Assembly (NCBI RefSeq): GCF_022557175.1
Contig: NZ_CP092915.1
Location: 7,203,400-7,267,399 of the forward strand
Direction of reading: 5' to 3'
DNA length: 64,000 nucleotides
Source: Mycolicibacterium sp. YH-1
GTDB lineage: Bacteria > Actinomycetota > Actinomycetes > Mycobacteriales > Mycobacteriaceae
Shown here: positions 34,057 through 42,240 of the stretch, one piece after another
Position numbering within the stretch: the stretch's first letter is position 1
Layout: every line of letters begins with the position of its first letter
Position numbers and translations under genes: made by a program
The notes under the pieces: model-generated
The model's input: the letters and a program-made list of their open reading frames with translations, nothing else
Database searches by the model: none
Told to the model about the DNA's origin: nothing

Positions 34057-35505
34057 ATGAATCGACACAGCAGAGTGGTGGCGGCGATCAGCGCCGCATG
34101 TGTGGCAGTGCTGATCGCGGGTTGCTCCCCGGTTACCCAGGGTCAGGCCGTATCCACGCTCTACGACCCGTTCCGGGCCGGCGGGCTGCCTGCGCAGGAC
34201 GGTCCCAGCGGCGTCAAGGACGACGCACCGCCGCCGACCGGCGAGGTGCAGGGCAGCGACGGCGGCGACATCGACAAGTTGGCACTGCTGTCGGTCAACG
34301 ACATCGCCGAGTTCTGGGGGCAGAACTACGGCGACCTTGACGGCACCTTCGCGCCCATCGAGAACCTGCTGTCCTACGACTCCGACGACCCGTCGAGTCC
34401 GATGGTGTGCAACACCGACACCTACGGCGAACCCAACGCCTTCTACTGCCCGAGCAAGGAGATCATGGCGTGGGACCGCGGGGTGATGGTGCCGATCGGC
34501 CGGGAGTTCTTCGGCGATGTCTCGGTCGCCGCGCTGATGGCCCACGAGTACGGCCACGCCGTACAGCACATGGCCGGGCTGGTGGCTGACGACACCCCCG
34601 TCCTGGTCATGGAACAGCAGGCCGACTGCTTCGCGGGCACCTACGTCCGCTGGGTCGCTGAGGGCAACTCCCCCAGGTTCAATCTCAGTACCGGCGACGG
34701 GCTCAATCACGTTCTCGCTGCGGCGATCACGCTGCGCGACCCGATCCTCGGACCGCAGGACATCGATTTCGTCGAGGACGGCCACGGCACCGCGCTCGAC
34801 CGGATCAGCGCCTTCCAGATGGGCTTCACCTCCGGCGCATCCGAGTGCGCTCGCATCGACATGGACGAGATCGAGACGCGGCGCGGCGACCTGCCGATCG
34901 CCCTGCCGTTCGATGACAACGGGGACGTGCAGAGCGGCGAGGTCACCCTCGACGAGGACATCCTTGCCCTGTTGATGGAGACGCTCGGCGAGGTGTACCA
35001 GCCGTCCGAGGCGCCCACGTTGTCCTACGAACCCGCCGCATGCCCGGACGCGCAGCCCGTCCCGCCGACGTCATACTGCCCGTCGACCAACACCATCGCG
35101 GTGGACCTCGGCGCGCTGCAGCAGATGGGGGAGGCCGCCGACGAGTCCAATTACGTTCTGCTGCAGGGTGACAACACCGCGTTGTCGGTGCTCACGTCGC
35201 GGTACGCCCTCGCGCTCCAGCACGAGAACGGCGACGCGCTGAACACACCGGCCTCGGCCCTGCGCACGGCATGCCTCACCGGCGTCGCACAGGCCGCGAT
35301 GTCTGACACCGTCGAGTTGCCCAGCGGTCAGAGCCTCACGTTGACCGCCGGTGACCTCGACGAGGCCGTCGCGGGTCTGCTCACCAACGGACTGGCGGCG
35401 AGCAACGTCGACAGCCAAACGGTGCCCGGCGGCTTCACCAGGATCATCGCCTACCGGTCGGGTCTCAGCGGTGACCGCGACCTGTGCGAGGCCCGGTTTA
35501 AGTAG
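34057..35505 (+). CDS. Neutral zinc metallopeptidase lipoprotein (YpfJ family), copy 2
   Basis: Encodes 482 residues. Signal peptide with lipobox IAGC (CVAVLIAGCSPVTQG). HEYGHAVQ at about residue 163 and EQQADCFAG about 22 residues later give the zinc site. It follows copy 1 closely in order and spacing (ENLLSYDSDDPSSP, PSKEIMAWDRGVMVPIG, FQMGF, DEIETRRGDLPI, TYRS-type C-terminus). The two copies are about 3.5 kb apart with oppositely oriented genes between, so the duplication is not a simple recent tandem. Substrate unknown. Confidence 0.88.
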   Translation: MNRHSRVVAAISAACVAVLIAGCSPVTQGQAVSTLYDPFRAGGLPAQDGPSGVKDDAPPPTGEVQGSDGGDIDKLALLSVNDIAEFWGQNYGDLDGTFAPIENLLSYDSDDPSSPMVCNTDTYGEPNAFYCPSKEIMAWDRGVMVPIGREFFGDVSVAALMAHEYGHAVQHMAGLVADDTPVLVMEQQADCFAGTYVRWVAEGNSPRFNLSTGDGLNHVLAAAITLRDPILGPQDIDFVEDGHGTALDRISAFQMGFTSGASECARIDMDEIETRRGDLPIALPFDDNGDVQSGEVTLDEDILALLMETLGEVYQPSEAPTLSYEPAACPDAQPVPPTSYCPSTNTIAVDLGALQQMGEAADESNYVLLQGDNTALSVLTSRYALALQHENGDALNTPASALRTACLTGVAQAAMSDTVELPSGQSLTLTAGDLDEAVAGLLTNGLAASNVDSQTVPGGFTRIIAYRSGLSGDRDLCEARFK

Positions 35506-35631
35506 GTCGATTCCTGCCACCCGGCGGTCAATTGCTGCCACCGGAAATTTATGCTCTGAACTGGCCGTTCCCACTATCAGACCGGCACGAGAAACACCCC
35601 GGCCGGTTGAATTCAGGGAAGTGGGAATGAC

Positions 35632-35859
35632 ATGAAGAACATCGGATTCGCCTCAGTGATCGCCGGGGGACTGGCCGCCGCAGTCCTCGGACTCGCCGCA
35701 CCGGCTCAGGCCGACACCGCGAGCGCCGTGCCCGCGGCCAACGTGGCGGCGGTTCTGCAGACGGCGCCGACCGGTATCGACCACCACGGCTGGCTCTATG
35801 ACATCCAGCCGAGGGCTCATGCACCGCAGGTCGACACCACCGTGCACCAGAGCCGCTGA
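35632..35859 (+). CDS. Small secreted protein, 75 residues
   Basis: ATG 35632 follows GGGAATGAC. Residues 1-27 (MKNIGFASVIAGGLAAAVLG and LAAPAQA) are a signal peptide almost identical to that of the gene at 149-448. The mature 48 residues (ADTASAVPAANVAAVLQTAP, then HHGWLYDIQPRAHAPQ) have no family I recognise. A strong terminator follows, so it is probably a stand-alone transcript. Confidence 0.72.
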   Translation: MKNIGFASVIAGGLAAAVLGLAAPAQADTASAVPAANVAAVLQTAPTGIDHHGWLYDIQPRAHAPQVDTTVHQSR

Positions 35860-35875
35860 CGACCAGCACACCAGG

Positions 35876-35908
35876 GGAGGGGTACCCGATTCGGGTGCCC
35901 CTCCTTTT
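35876..35908 (+). terminator. Strong intrinsic terminator
   Basis: GGAGGGGTACCCGA (35876-35889) pairs with TCGGGTGCCCCTCC (35891-35904) with one T.G pair, followed by TTTT. Sits 17 bases after the small secreted gene. Confidence 0.85.
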
Positions 35909-36210
35909 GCGTTTCGAGGGTCCCGAGCCGTCGCCCACACATCGCCAAACTCGCAGTTTATTGGGCGCAAGGAACTCTGTTGGGCGAAGAACGGCGGGAT
36001 GTGACGCTCGTCATGTCGCACAAGCTCCGGCCCAAACGGGTCCGCAGCACATAGCCCGCACGCAGGCGGCCCCCCGCGGCCAGCCGCATTCACGACTTGC
36101 CTCTCTCTACTTCTGCACAGCGGGATTCAGTTCTGACGGTAGTTGATCTACGTTGCGCCTCATAATCTTTCGAGGTGAAAGTCTGTCTCACCGATATAGA
36201 GGAGCAATTG

Positions 36211-36804
36211 ATGTCCGCCGTACTCAGCGTCCGCAAGTTCGTTCATTTTGAGGAGGAGATCCGGCAGGAGAACGGCCAGCCGGTCGAACCGGCACTCAGC
36301 CGTATCGTGGTCGGCGCCGTCGCGAAGAACCCCCTTGCGGGCTCAAGTGTTGCCGCGGACATCGCGCCGCTTGTCGAGCTGTCAGTGAGGCTGGGTGAAA
36401 TTCTCACGACACGGGCGCTTGACCGACTAGGCGATGCCTCCGCCATTCGCGCGTACGGTAAGGCCGCACTGATTGGCACGGAAGGCGCCGTCGAACACGG
36501 CGCGGCACTGATCCATCCACGGCTTGGGATGGCGATGCGGGCGACACTGCGCCGGGGCAAGGTCCTCATCCCCGGGAACGCCAAGGTTGCAGGACCCGGC
36601 ACGCCGATCGATGTGATCTTCGGCCCCCTCGATGAGGGATGGGATCTTGACGCCATGGACTCGCTGCCCGTCGTGGTACCCGACGCGCCGCGATCCGACG
36701 AATTACTGCTGCTGGTCGGCTACACCACTGGGCAGCGGCCACACGCCCGCTCGAAGGGTCCGTCGCAGGCCGAGGTCGACGCTCTCATCGAATCCTTCGT
36801 GTAA
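36211..36804 (+). CDS. AA_synth (DUF1185) family protein
   Basis: Encodes 197 residues from ATG 36211, which has AGAGGAG at ideal spacing; a GTG at 36175 is weaker. Motifs of the amino acid synthesis/DUF1185 family: VRKFVHFEEEIRQENGQP, VVGAVAKNPLAG, AIRAYGKAALIGTEGAVEHGAALIHPRLGMAMR, and KVAGPGTPIDVIFGPLDEGWDLDAMDSLPV. The biochemical role of the family is poorly known; members often sit near catabolic genes. Here the neighbours are a LysR regulator and an MHS transporter, hinting at uptake and use of an organic acid. Confidence 0.82.
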   Translation: MSAVLSVRKFVHFEEEIRQENGQPVEPALSRIVVGAVAKNPLAGSSVAADIAPLVELSVRLGEILTTRALDRLGDASAIRAYGKAALIGTEGAVEHGAALIHPRLGMAMRATLRRGKVLIPGNAKVAGPGTPIDVIFGPLDEGWDLDAMDSLPVVVPDAPRSDELLLLVGYTTGQRPHARSKGPSQAEVDALIESFV

Positions 36805-36820
36805 GCGGAGCACGCGTGAC

Positions 36821-37753
36821 CTACGGGTGGAAGCCGAAACTCTCTGTCAGAGTGCTGGCGAGGAATCGCGCAGCGGCTTCCATCCGAGGCACGCGCCACA
36901 GGTCGGTCGGCATCGCTATCCAATAGCTGCGCTCAGCTCTGAGACGGTCGGGAAGCACCGTGACCAATTGGGGCTCTGAAACGGCCATGTATCCGGGGAA
37001 CATCCCTATTCCCACTCCGCGCCGCACGGCTTCGAGTTGTACGAGTGGGCTGGTGCTGCGATACGCCACTTCGCGACGGCCAATGGTTTCAGTCAGCCAA
37101 CTCAACTCTGGCAGTTCGATCAAGTCCTCGATGTAGTCCACGAAACGGTGCTCACCTAGATCCTCTACCGATGTCGGTTCGCCGAAGGCGCTGACATACG
37201 AGCGCGACGCGTACAGATGGACATCGCATCGGGCCAGCACTCGGGACGTCAGCCGGGGACCAGTCGGCTTGGCGGGGCCGATCGAGATGTCAACCTCTCG
37301 GAGGTTGAGGTTGGCAGGATGCATCATGCTCACCAGCTCAACAGCAATCTCAGGGTGTCGTTCGGCAAACTGGACCAGCGCCGGGGCGAGAACCTTGATG
37401 GCCAAACCTTCGACCGAAGCAATCCGAACCGGCCCTGCAATTCGACTTGGTGTGCTGGCCGATCGGAAGATCTCGTCGGCTGCGTGCTCCATTCCCTCGG
37501 CTCGCTGAAGTAGATCGCGGCCTGCCGGCGTGAGGGTGAATCCGGACGTACGGCGGTCAAACAACTTGACGTCAAGTTCACGCTCAAGGCGTGCGATACG
37601 TCGCAACACCGTGGTGTGCGAGACGCCCAATCGGCGCGCAGCGCGCGTTAGTGTCCGCTTGCGGACCACCTCGAGGAAGAATTGAATGCTGTCCCAAGGG
37701 AATACATCGCTTGGGCGGTCGTCGTCATGCGTCGGGGCGGAGTCGTCTGGCAC
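36821..37753 (-). CDS. LysR-family transcriptional regulator
   Basis: Encodes about 310 residues from GTG 37753, preceded by GGAGA; the open frame extends further but without a better start. N-terminal winged HTH at about residues 16-75 (IQFFLEVVRKRTLTRAARRLGVSHTTVLRRIARLERELDVKLFDRRTSG). The rest is the LysR substrate-binding domain (FAERHPEIAVELV, VEAVRRGVGIGMFPGYMA). It is divergent from the MFS gene, the usual set-up for LysR control of a target, with convergence on the AA_synth gene. Inducer unknown. Confidence 0.85.
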   Translation of the reverse strand: MPDDSAPTHDDDRPSDVFPWDSIQFFLEVVRKRTLTRAARRLGVSHTTVLRRIARLERELDVKLFDRRTSGFTLTPAGRDLLQRAEGMEHAADEIFRSASTPSRIAGPVRIASVEGLAIKVLAPALVQFAERHPEIAVELVSMMHPANLNLREVDISIGPAKPTGPRLTSRVLARCDVHLYASRSYVSAFGEPTSVEDLGEHRFVDYIEDLIELPELSWLTETIGRREVAYRSTSPLVQLEAVRRGVGIGMFPGYMAVSEPQLVTVLPDRLRAERSYWIAMPTDLWRVPRMEAAARFLASTLTESFGFHP

Positions 37754-38054
37754 AGCGAGTCTCCAATGTCCGCTCGGCACTTTGTATGGGGACGATGTGG
37801 TTTCCCGGACGACACCAGGCCGTTTCGCTGCGCCAAACCGATCTGGGCCATACCTCGGAAGTAGAACGTTATCAGGCCTTTTCGCGTGCCGGCGGCATGT
37901 TCGAGGCATTGGTCTCGGTGCACTCTGCTCATCTGCGCACACCGCTGTGCGTTGATGGCACTTCCGGTGGGGGTGTGACCGGACTCAAGCTGTGAACCTG
38001 CCCACCCACTGTGGGCGCCCCGTCGTGAGGCGAAGACCTGAAAGGGAGTGTCGA
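37754..38054. promoter_or_regulatory. Divergent LysR / transporter promoter region
   Basis: A stretch of 301 bases without a gene between the LysR and MFS starts. By the usual LysR arrangement it should hold a T-N11-A operator and both promoters; I could not single out one site. AAAGGGAG before 38055 is the transporter ribosome-binding site. Confidence 0.45.
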
Positions 38055-39440
38055 ATGGTGACCGAGGCGTCGATCGAGTTGGAGCCCGAGAGGCGGTCAG
38101 CATTACGCCGAGTGGTGCGTGCATCGATGGCAGGAACGATCGTCGAGTGGTACGAGTTCTTCCTCTACGCGACTGCGGCGACGCTGGTGTTCAGTCAGAT
38201 CTTCTTTCCACCCTCCAATGACCCGCTAGAGAACATCATCAACGCCTTCCTGACCTATGCGGTCGGCTTCATAGCTCGGCCGCTCGGCGGGATCGTCTTC
38301 GGGCACTTCGGCGACAAGTACGGCCGCAAGAAGCTCCTTCAGCTGGCGATCGTGCTCGTTGGCGCGTCAACATTCGCAATGGGCTGTCTGCCGACATACG
38401 ACCAGATCGGTTATGCAGCACCGATACTGCTGGCGGTTTTACGATTTGTGCAGGGCATCGCAGTTGGCGGCGAGTGGGGAGGAGCCGTCCTGCTCGTGGC
38501 AGAGCATGCGCCAGACAAGTCGCGAGCCTATTGGTCCAGTTGGCCGCAGGCTGCGCTTCCTATCGGCGCGCTGATGGCCACCGTGATCCTGTTGGTACTG
38601 TCCAAGGTGCAGAGCCCTGAGACGTTCTTGGCATGGGGCTGGCGGGTTGGTTTCTGGCTCTCCGTCGTCATCGTCGCGATTGGCTACTACATTCGCACCA
38701 AGGTTTCCGATGCGGCAATCTTCCAAGAGGCGCAAGCGCAGGACCTTCAAGAGGCGACCGCCGCCAAGGAACCTGCGAAGTCCTCGTACGGCGTCATCGA
38801 AGTGCTGCGCCAGTACCCCGGCAAGGTCTTCACCGCGATGGGGCTGCGGTTCTGTGAGAACGTCCTCTACTACGCGGCCGTCACGTTCTCCATCACTTAC
38901 CTCAGCACGCAAGTGCACGAGAGCACCTCAAAGATTCTGCTGCTGCTGCTGTGTGCGCACGTCGTCCATGCCGCGATAATTCCGCTCTTCGGCCGCCTGG
39001 CGGACACCGTTGGCCGCAAGCCGGTGTTCGTGACTGGGCTACTTCTGGCCGCGTTCTGGGGATTCGCCGCGTTCCCCATGTTCGACACGGGCAACGACTG
39101 GCTGGTGTTCGGTGCGATCGTCACCGGGTTGGTGGCACACGCGATGATGTATGCACCCGAACCGGCGCTGATGGCCGAGATGTTCCCGACGCGGTTGCGG
39201 TACTCGGGAGTGTCGCTGGGCTATCAGGTGACGTCGATCTTCGCCGGGTCACTCGCACCAATCGTCGCAACCCTACTGCTGAGCCGATTCAATTCATGGG
39301 TGCCGATCGCTGTCTATATCTCCGCCGCCGCGCTAGTCACCGGAATTGCCACGCTGGCATTGCGCGATACGCGCGGCATCTCCCTCTACGATGTGGACGA
39401 ACTCGACCGGATGAGGCGATTGAGGCCGAACCGGCTCTAG
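38055..39440 (+). CDS. MHS-family major facilitator transporter
   Basis: Encodes 461 residues from ATG 38055. About twelve transmembrane helices and metabolite:H+ symporter signatures: SMAGTIVEWYEFFLYATAATLVF in helix 1, ARPLGGIVFGHFGDKYGRKKLL in loop 2-3, RFVQGIAVGGEWGGAVLLVAEH in helix 4, and FGRLADTVGRKPVF in the repeated loop 8-9. These transport organic acids or zwitterions such as shikimate, citrate or betaine; the substrate is not readable. Probably controlled by the divergent LysR protein. Confidence 0.9.
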   Translation: MVTEASIELEPERRSALRRVVRASMAGTIVEWYEFFLYATAATLVFSQIFFPPSNDPLENIINAFLTYAVGFIARPLGGIVFGHFGDKYGRKKLLQLAIVLVGASTFAMGCLPTYDQIGYAAPILLAVLRFVQGIAVGGEWGGAVLLVAEHAPDKSRAYWSSWPQAALPIGALMATVILLVLSKVQSPETFLAWGWRVGFWLSVVIVAIGYYIRTKVSDAAIFQEAQAQDLQEATAAKEPAKSSYGVIEVLRQYPGKVFTAMGLRFCENVLYYAAVTFSITYLSTQVHESTSKILLLLLCAHVVHAAIIPLFGRLADTVGRKPVFVTGLLLAAFWGFAAFPMFDTGNDWLVFGAIVTGLVAHAMMYAPEPALMAEMFPTRLRYSGVSLGYQVTSIFAGSLAPIVATLLLSRFNSWVPIAVYISAAALVTGIATLALRDTRGISLYDVDELDRMRRLRPNRL

Positions 39441-39621
39441 AACTCTCTGGAGAATTCCGAGTAACTCTCGGCGGCCCTGGCCCGGCAACGGGCGATCCCC
39501 TGAGGACTCCACTGAGCCTCGATCACCAGTCGAGATGCGCGGGTCGTGGGTCAGCCGGGATGGCGCGTTTCGGGAGCTTGTGGCGCGATTTAACGGTGGC
39601 GAGAAGATATTTCCAGAGGGT

Positions 39622-39673
39622 CTTGCCGTGGCACACGGCAAGGAGCGGGCCGACGCTGTGCGCGTCGGCCCGC
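39622..39673. terminator. Two adjacent perfect hairpins after the transporter gene
   Basis: CTTGCCGTG-gca-CACGGCAAG (39622-39642) is followed by GCGGGCCGACGC-tgtgc-GCGTCGGCCCGC (39645-39673). Both stems are perfect (9 and 12 bp). The second could terminate transcription; the pair could also be an RNA structure. Confidence 0.55.
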
Positions 39674-40147
39674 ACTCGTGGTGACGCATTTCTTAGGTTC
39701 TCTGCGGCGTCCAGGTTGTTTGTTCTCCGGGGTATTTGCGCAGTCGCCGGATCCGGATGTCGACGGATTCTTCGCGCAGCTTCCGGGCGGAGTAGGTCTG
39801 CTGGATCTGGTGGTTGGTTGCCGCGATGGCCAGTGCCAGCAGGATCTTCCTGCAGTACAGCCGAATTGCCGCGGAGAAGGGAAAATCGCATCCTGTTTGG
39901 CGGGATAAGGTGATGAAGGAACAAGCGGCTGCTCAACTTGATCGGGGTAGTACCCAGCAGGGTCATCGACGCCAAATCGAATCGTCATGTCAAAACCCTT
40001 GCCTCCCAACTTCGCAGGGGTTTCTAAACTGAGAAATCCGCCGGAATCAAACCCGCGGTTGTATACGCCTGTACCGTCGTGGTTCGTTGTCGGCGGATTC
40101 ATAGTGACTATAACTTTGGCTTTCAACTCATTTTCAGGTGATGCGAC

Positions 40148-40206
40148 CGACAACCTTCTCTCGAAGGTGTTGTCGTCACCATCCGGTTGTAGGAGCGACA
40201 ACCTTC
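40148..40206. repeat. CGACAACCTTC repeats, direct and inverted
   Basis: CGACAACCTTC occurs at 40148-40158 and 40196-40206, with a near-inverted copy GAAGGTGTTGTCG at 40163-40175. The first and inverted copies can form a hairpin. Meaning unknown. Confidence 0.5.
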
Positions 40207-40374
40207 CTGATTTGAACTCGTCCCCAAGACCGCCGGGCAAATCGATCGACAACTTCTTGATCTCAAGGGGTACTGACGGTGGGCGCCCATAGACGCGGAA
40301 TTCCTCAAGTTCTCAGGCCTCGAGGTATTGAGATCACCCGCCAGCCCGCAGAACCGGTGCTAGCGTCAGCGCGC

Positions 40375-40980
40375 ATGAACCCGTGGCAGCAGCAACCCGG
40401 GCCGAACTGGGATCCTCCTCCACCCGGCCCGCCGCAGCAGCCTTACCCGCCGGGTCCGTACCCGCCACAGCCGTACGCGTCGCCGGGGTATCAACACCCG
40501 GGCTATCCGCAGCAATACCCCGGCTACCCCTACCCACCGCCTCGACCCGCGAGTTCGGGCGCCGCGGTCACAGCCATCGTGCTCAGCCTGATCATCGCGT
40601 TGTTCCAGGCATTCGCCTGCATCGGCTACATCGCCCTGGCTTCTGAAATCTCCGACGCCGGAAACGCCGTACGCGAGTGGGTTCCCGGTTTCCTGATCTT
40701 CGAGGGCATGGTTCGAATCCTCACGGCCGCGGTGCTCGTCGTCGGCGCGGTGCTGCTGATGCGGCGCAATCCGGCGGGCCGATGGGTCGTCGCCGGCGCG
40801 GCACTCGCGATAGTGGTGTTCCAGTTCCTGGAGTACGCGGTGCGTTCCGGCGTCCTGCCTACATCGGATGCGAGCCCGCTGAGCACCCTGATCAGCGTGA
40901 TCCTGCCGATCACCCTGATCGTCTTCGCGCTCACCGGCGCCACTCGCCGCTGGATAGACGAAGGCCGGTTACGCCGCTAG
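40375..40980 (+). CDS. Membrane protein with Pro/Gln/Tyr-rich N-terminus
   Basis: Encodes 201 residues from ATG 40375 (MNPWQQQPGPNWDPPPPGPP). Residues 1-58 are Pro/Gln/Tyr-rich, as in many mycobacterial membrane proteins. Four hydrophobic helices follow (AAVTAIVLSLIIALFQAFAC, GMVRILTAAVLVVGAVLLM, WVVAGAALAIVVFQFLEYAV, LISVILPITLIVFAL). No family with a known function recognised. Confidence 0.7.
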   Translation: MNPWQQQPGPNWDPPPPGPPQQPYPPGPYPPQPYASPGYQHPGYPQQYPGYPYPPPRPASSGAAVTAIVLSLIIALFQAFACIGYIALASEISDAGNAVREWVPGFLIFEGMVRILTAAVLVVGAVLLMRRNPAGRWVVAGAALAIVVFQFLEYAVRSGVLPTSDASPLSTLISVILPITLIVFALTGATRRWIDEGRLRR

Positions 40981-41094
40981 AGCGCGGCGCCATCCACCAA
41001 TTCGCCTACCGGCGTGAGGAATTCGGCACCGTGTGTCGATGAGCGTGCTGGCCGCCCGCACCGGAACGTCCAGTGCGGGCAGCCAACGAAGCGC

Positions 41095-41706
41095 TCAGAC
41101 GACGTCGGTGATCTGCCCGGCGACGTCCGCGCGCACCTGCTTGCTGCTGCGCTCGCCCTTGACGTTGATGAACATCATCACGTTCGCGTCGAACGGCATG
41201 TTTCGCTTGATGCTCAGGCTCTGAACCTCGCCGCCCTCGATCTCGCTTGCCGCAACCGCACCGTTGATGGCCGTCACGATGGCGCTGGTGGCAACCTCAT
41301 CGATGGGGAAGAGATTCTGCTGTAGCGCTTCGGTGTCATCGTCATAGTCGACGGGGCGGGACGGCCCGACCGTGCCCGCGGTGTAACTCCACTGATTGAG
41401 TTCGGTCGGAGCGTTCGGGTCGATGGCCTCGACGGCCAGCACCCCAGGGGCGATGCTCACCTCCACCACCTGCATGGGATTGGCGCCGACCTTCTCCGAG
41501 ATCGCCGAGTACGCAGCGTCGATACCCTCGGCGGTGAACAGGTTGCCCGACACAGCCTCGGTGATCTTCTCGGTGCCCGACGCCACGACCTCCTCAACCG
41601 CGTTCGAGGCCGCGTCCCTGATCTCGGTGACCTCCGAGCAGCCACTCAGTGCGGAAGCCGCGAGAACTGCAGCGGTGAGGGCAACGCCGAAGCGGGTGGG
41701 TGTCAT
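41095..41706 (-). CDS. Putative lipoprotein
   Basis: Encodes 203 residues. N-terminal signal peptide with lipobox LSGC (ALTAAVLAASALSGCSEV). The mature part includes a SNAVEEVVASGTEKITEAVSG helical stretch and VVEVSIAPGVLAVEAIDPNAP, resembling envelope lipoproteins of mycobacteria; no functional domain recognised. Just upstream on this strand lie a terminator and tRNA-Leu, so it is probably transcribed independently. Confidence 0.72.
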   Translation of the reverse strand: MTPTRFGVALTAAVLAASALSGCSEVTEIRDAASNAVEEVVASGTEKITEAVSGNLFTAEGIDAAYSAISEKVGANPMQVVEVSIAPGVLAVEAIDPNAPTELNQWSYTAGTVGPSRPVDYDDDTEALQQNLFPIDEVATSAIVTAINGAVAASEIEGGEVQSLSIKRNMPFDANVMMFINVKGERSSKQVRADVAGQITDVV

Positions 41707-41878
41707 TAGGTCCTCTCATGGTTTCCAGTCCCGATGGGTCCGGTGCGGACGCAGGCGCGGGGGACCGCGCTCGGGGCTCACATTGTTAACACAGCGAGCT
41801 TTCAGCAAGATTGAGGGCCGTACAGGCCGCGAGTCATCCTCGCGATCGGGCATTTGGTGCGAACGCACCCGCCAAACA

Positions 41879-41914
41879 CAAAGGCCGCGAACTCAAGAGA
41901 GTCCGCGACCTTTG
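41879..41914 (-). terminator. Terminator downstream of tRNA-Leu
   Basis: On the minus strand CAAAGGTCGCGGACTC, loop TCTT, GAGTTCGCGGCCTTTG: 16 positions with 14 Watson-Crick pairs, then TGTTT. It lies 28 bases after the tRNA 3' end. Confidence 0.75.
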
Positions 41915-41941
41915 CGCTGCGGTTGGTGCGACCGCTAGTTG

Positions 41942-42024
41942 TGGGCGAAGGGGGACTTGAACCCCCACGTCCCGAAGGACACTGGCACCTGAAGCCAGCG
42001 CGTCTGCCATTCCGCCACTCGCCC
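41942..42024 (-). tRNA. leuT: tRNA-Leu (anticodon CAG)
   Basis: Minus strand: acceptor GGGCGAG pairs with the 3' end TTCGCCC plus discriminator A. Anticodon arm CTGGC-TTCAGGT-GCCAG gives CAG. A long variable arm (GTCCTTCGGGAC-type) marks it as class II. T arm GGGGG-TTCAAGT-CCCCC. CCA is not encoded. It sits just outside fhaA, as leuT does in M. tuberculosis. Confidence 0.95.
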
Positions 42025-42240
42025 CGACAACGTCCGAAAGGCTATCACGCACACCGGTCCGTTCCCCAACCGTGCAGATCACGGCGAAAACATCCCCTTG
42101 ACCTGCCGTGATCAGATTCTCAGAGAACCGTTTGTCACGCGACAACGGGCATCGCCGATACCATGCCTACAGGCATCAGGCTCCACGACACGCAGAGGTG
42201 CGGGGACCGACAGCGACGACGAGCGAGGGGAGAGGCAGAC

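Larger units (their letters stand above)
39441..40374. other. Gene-poor stretch, possibly decayed sequence
   Basis: 934 bases without a convincing gene. Open frames exist on both strands (for example 39590-40252 minus, 39987-40292 plus) but lack family similarity, have no good ribosome-binding site, and end in Arg/Pro-rich out-of-frame-like tails. Base composition looks lower in G+C around 39840-40290 than in the neighbours. It holds two adjacent hairpins at 39622-39673 and CGACAACCTTC repeats at 40148-40206. Possibly a degraded insertion. Confidence 0.5.

Noticed and set aside
39590..40252. 220-codon minus-strand frame as a gene
   Set aside because: Half of it is Arg/Pro/Ser-rich, no ribosome-binding site or family; overlaps hairpins and repeats. 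Kept only as part of the gene-poor region.
41942..42024. Phage or island integration at tRNA-Leu
   Set aside because: No duplicated tRNA 3' end and no integrase in the window; flanking genes are the normal neighbours.
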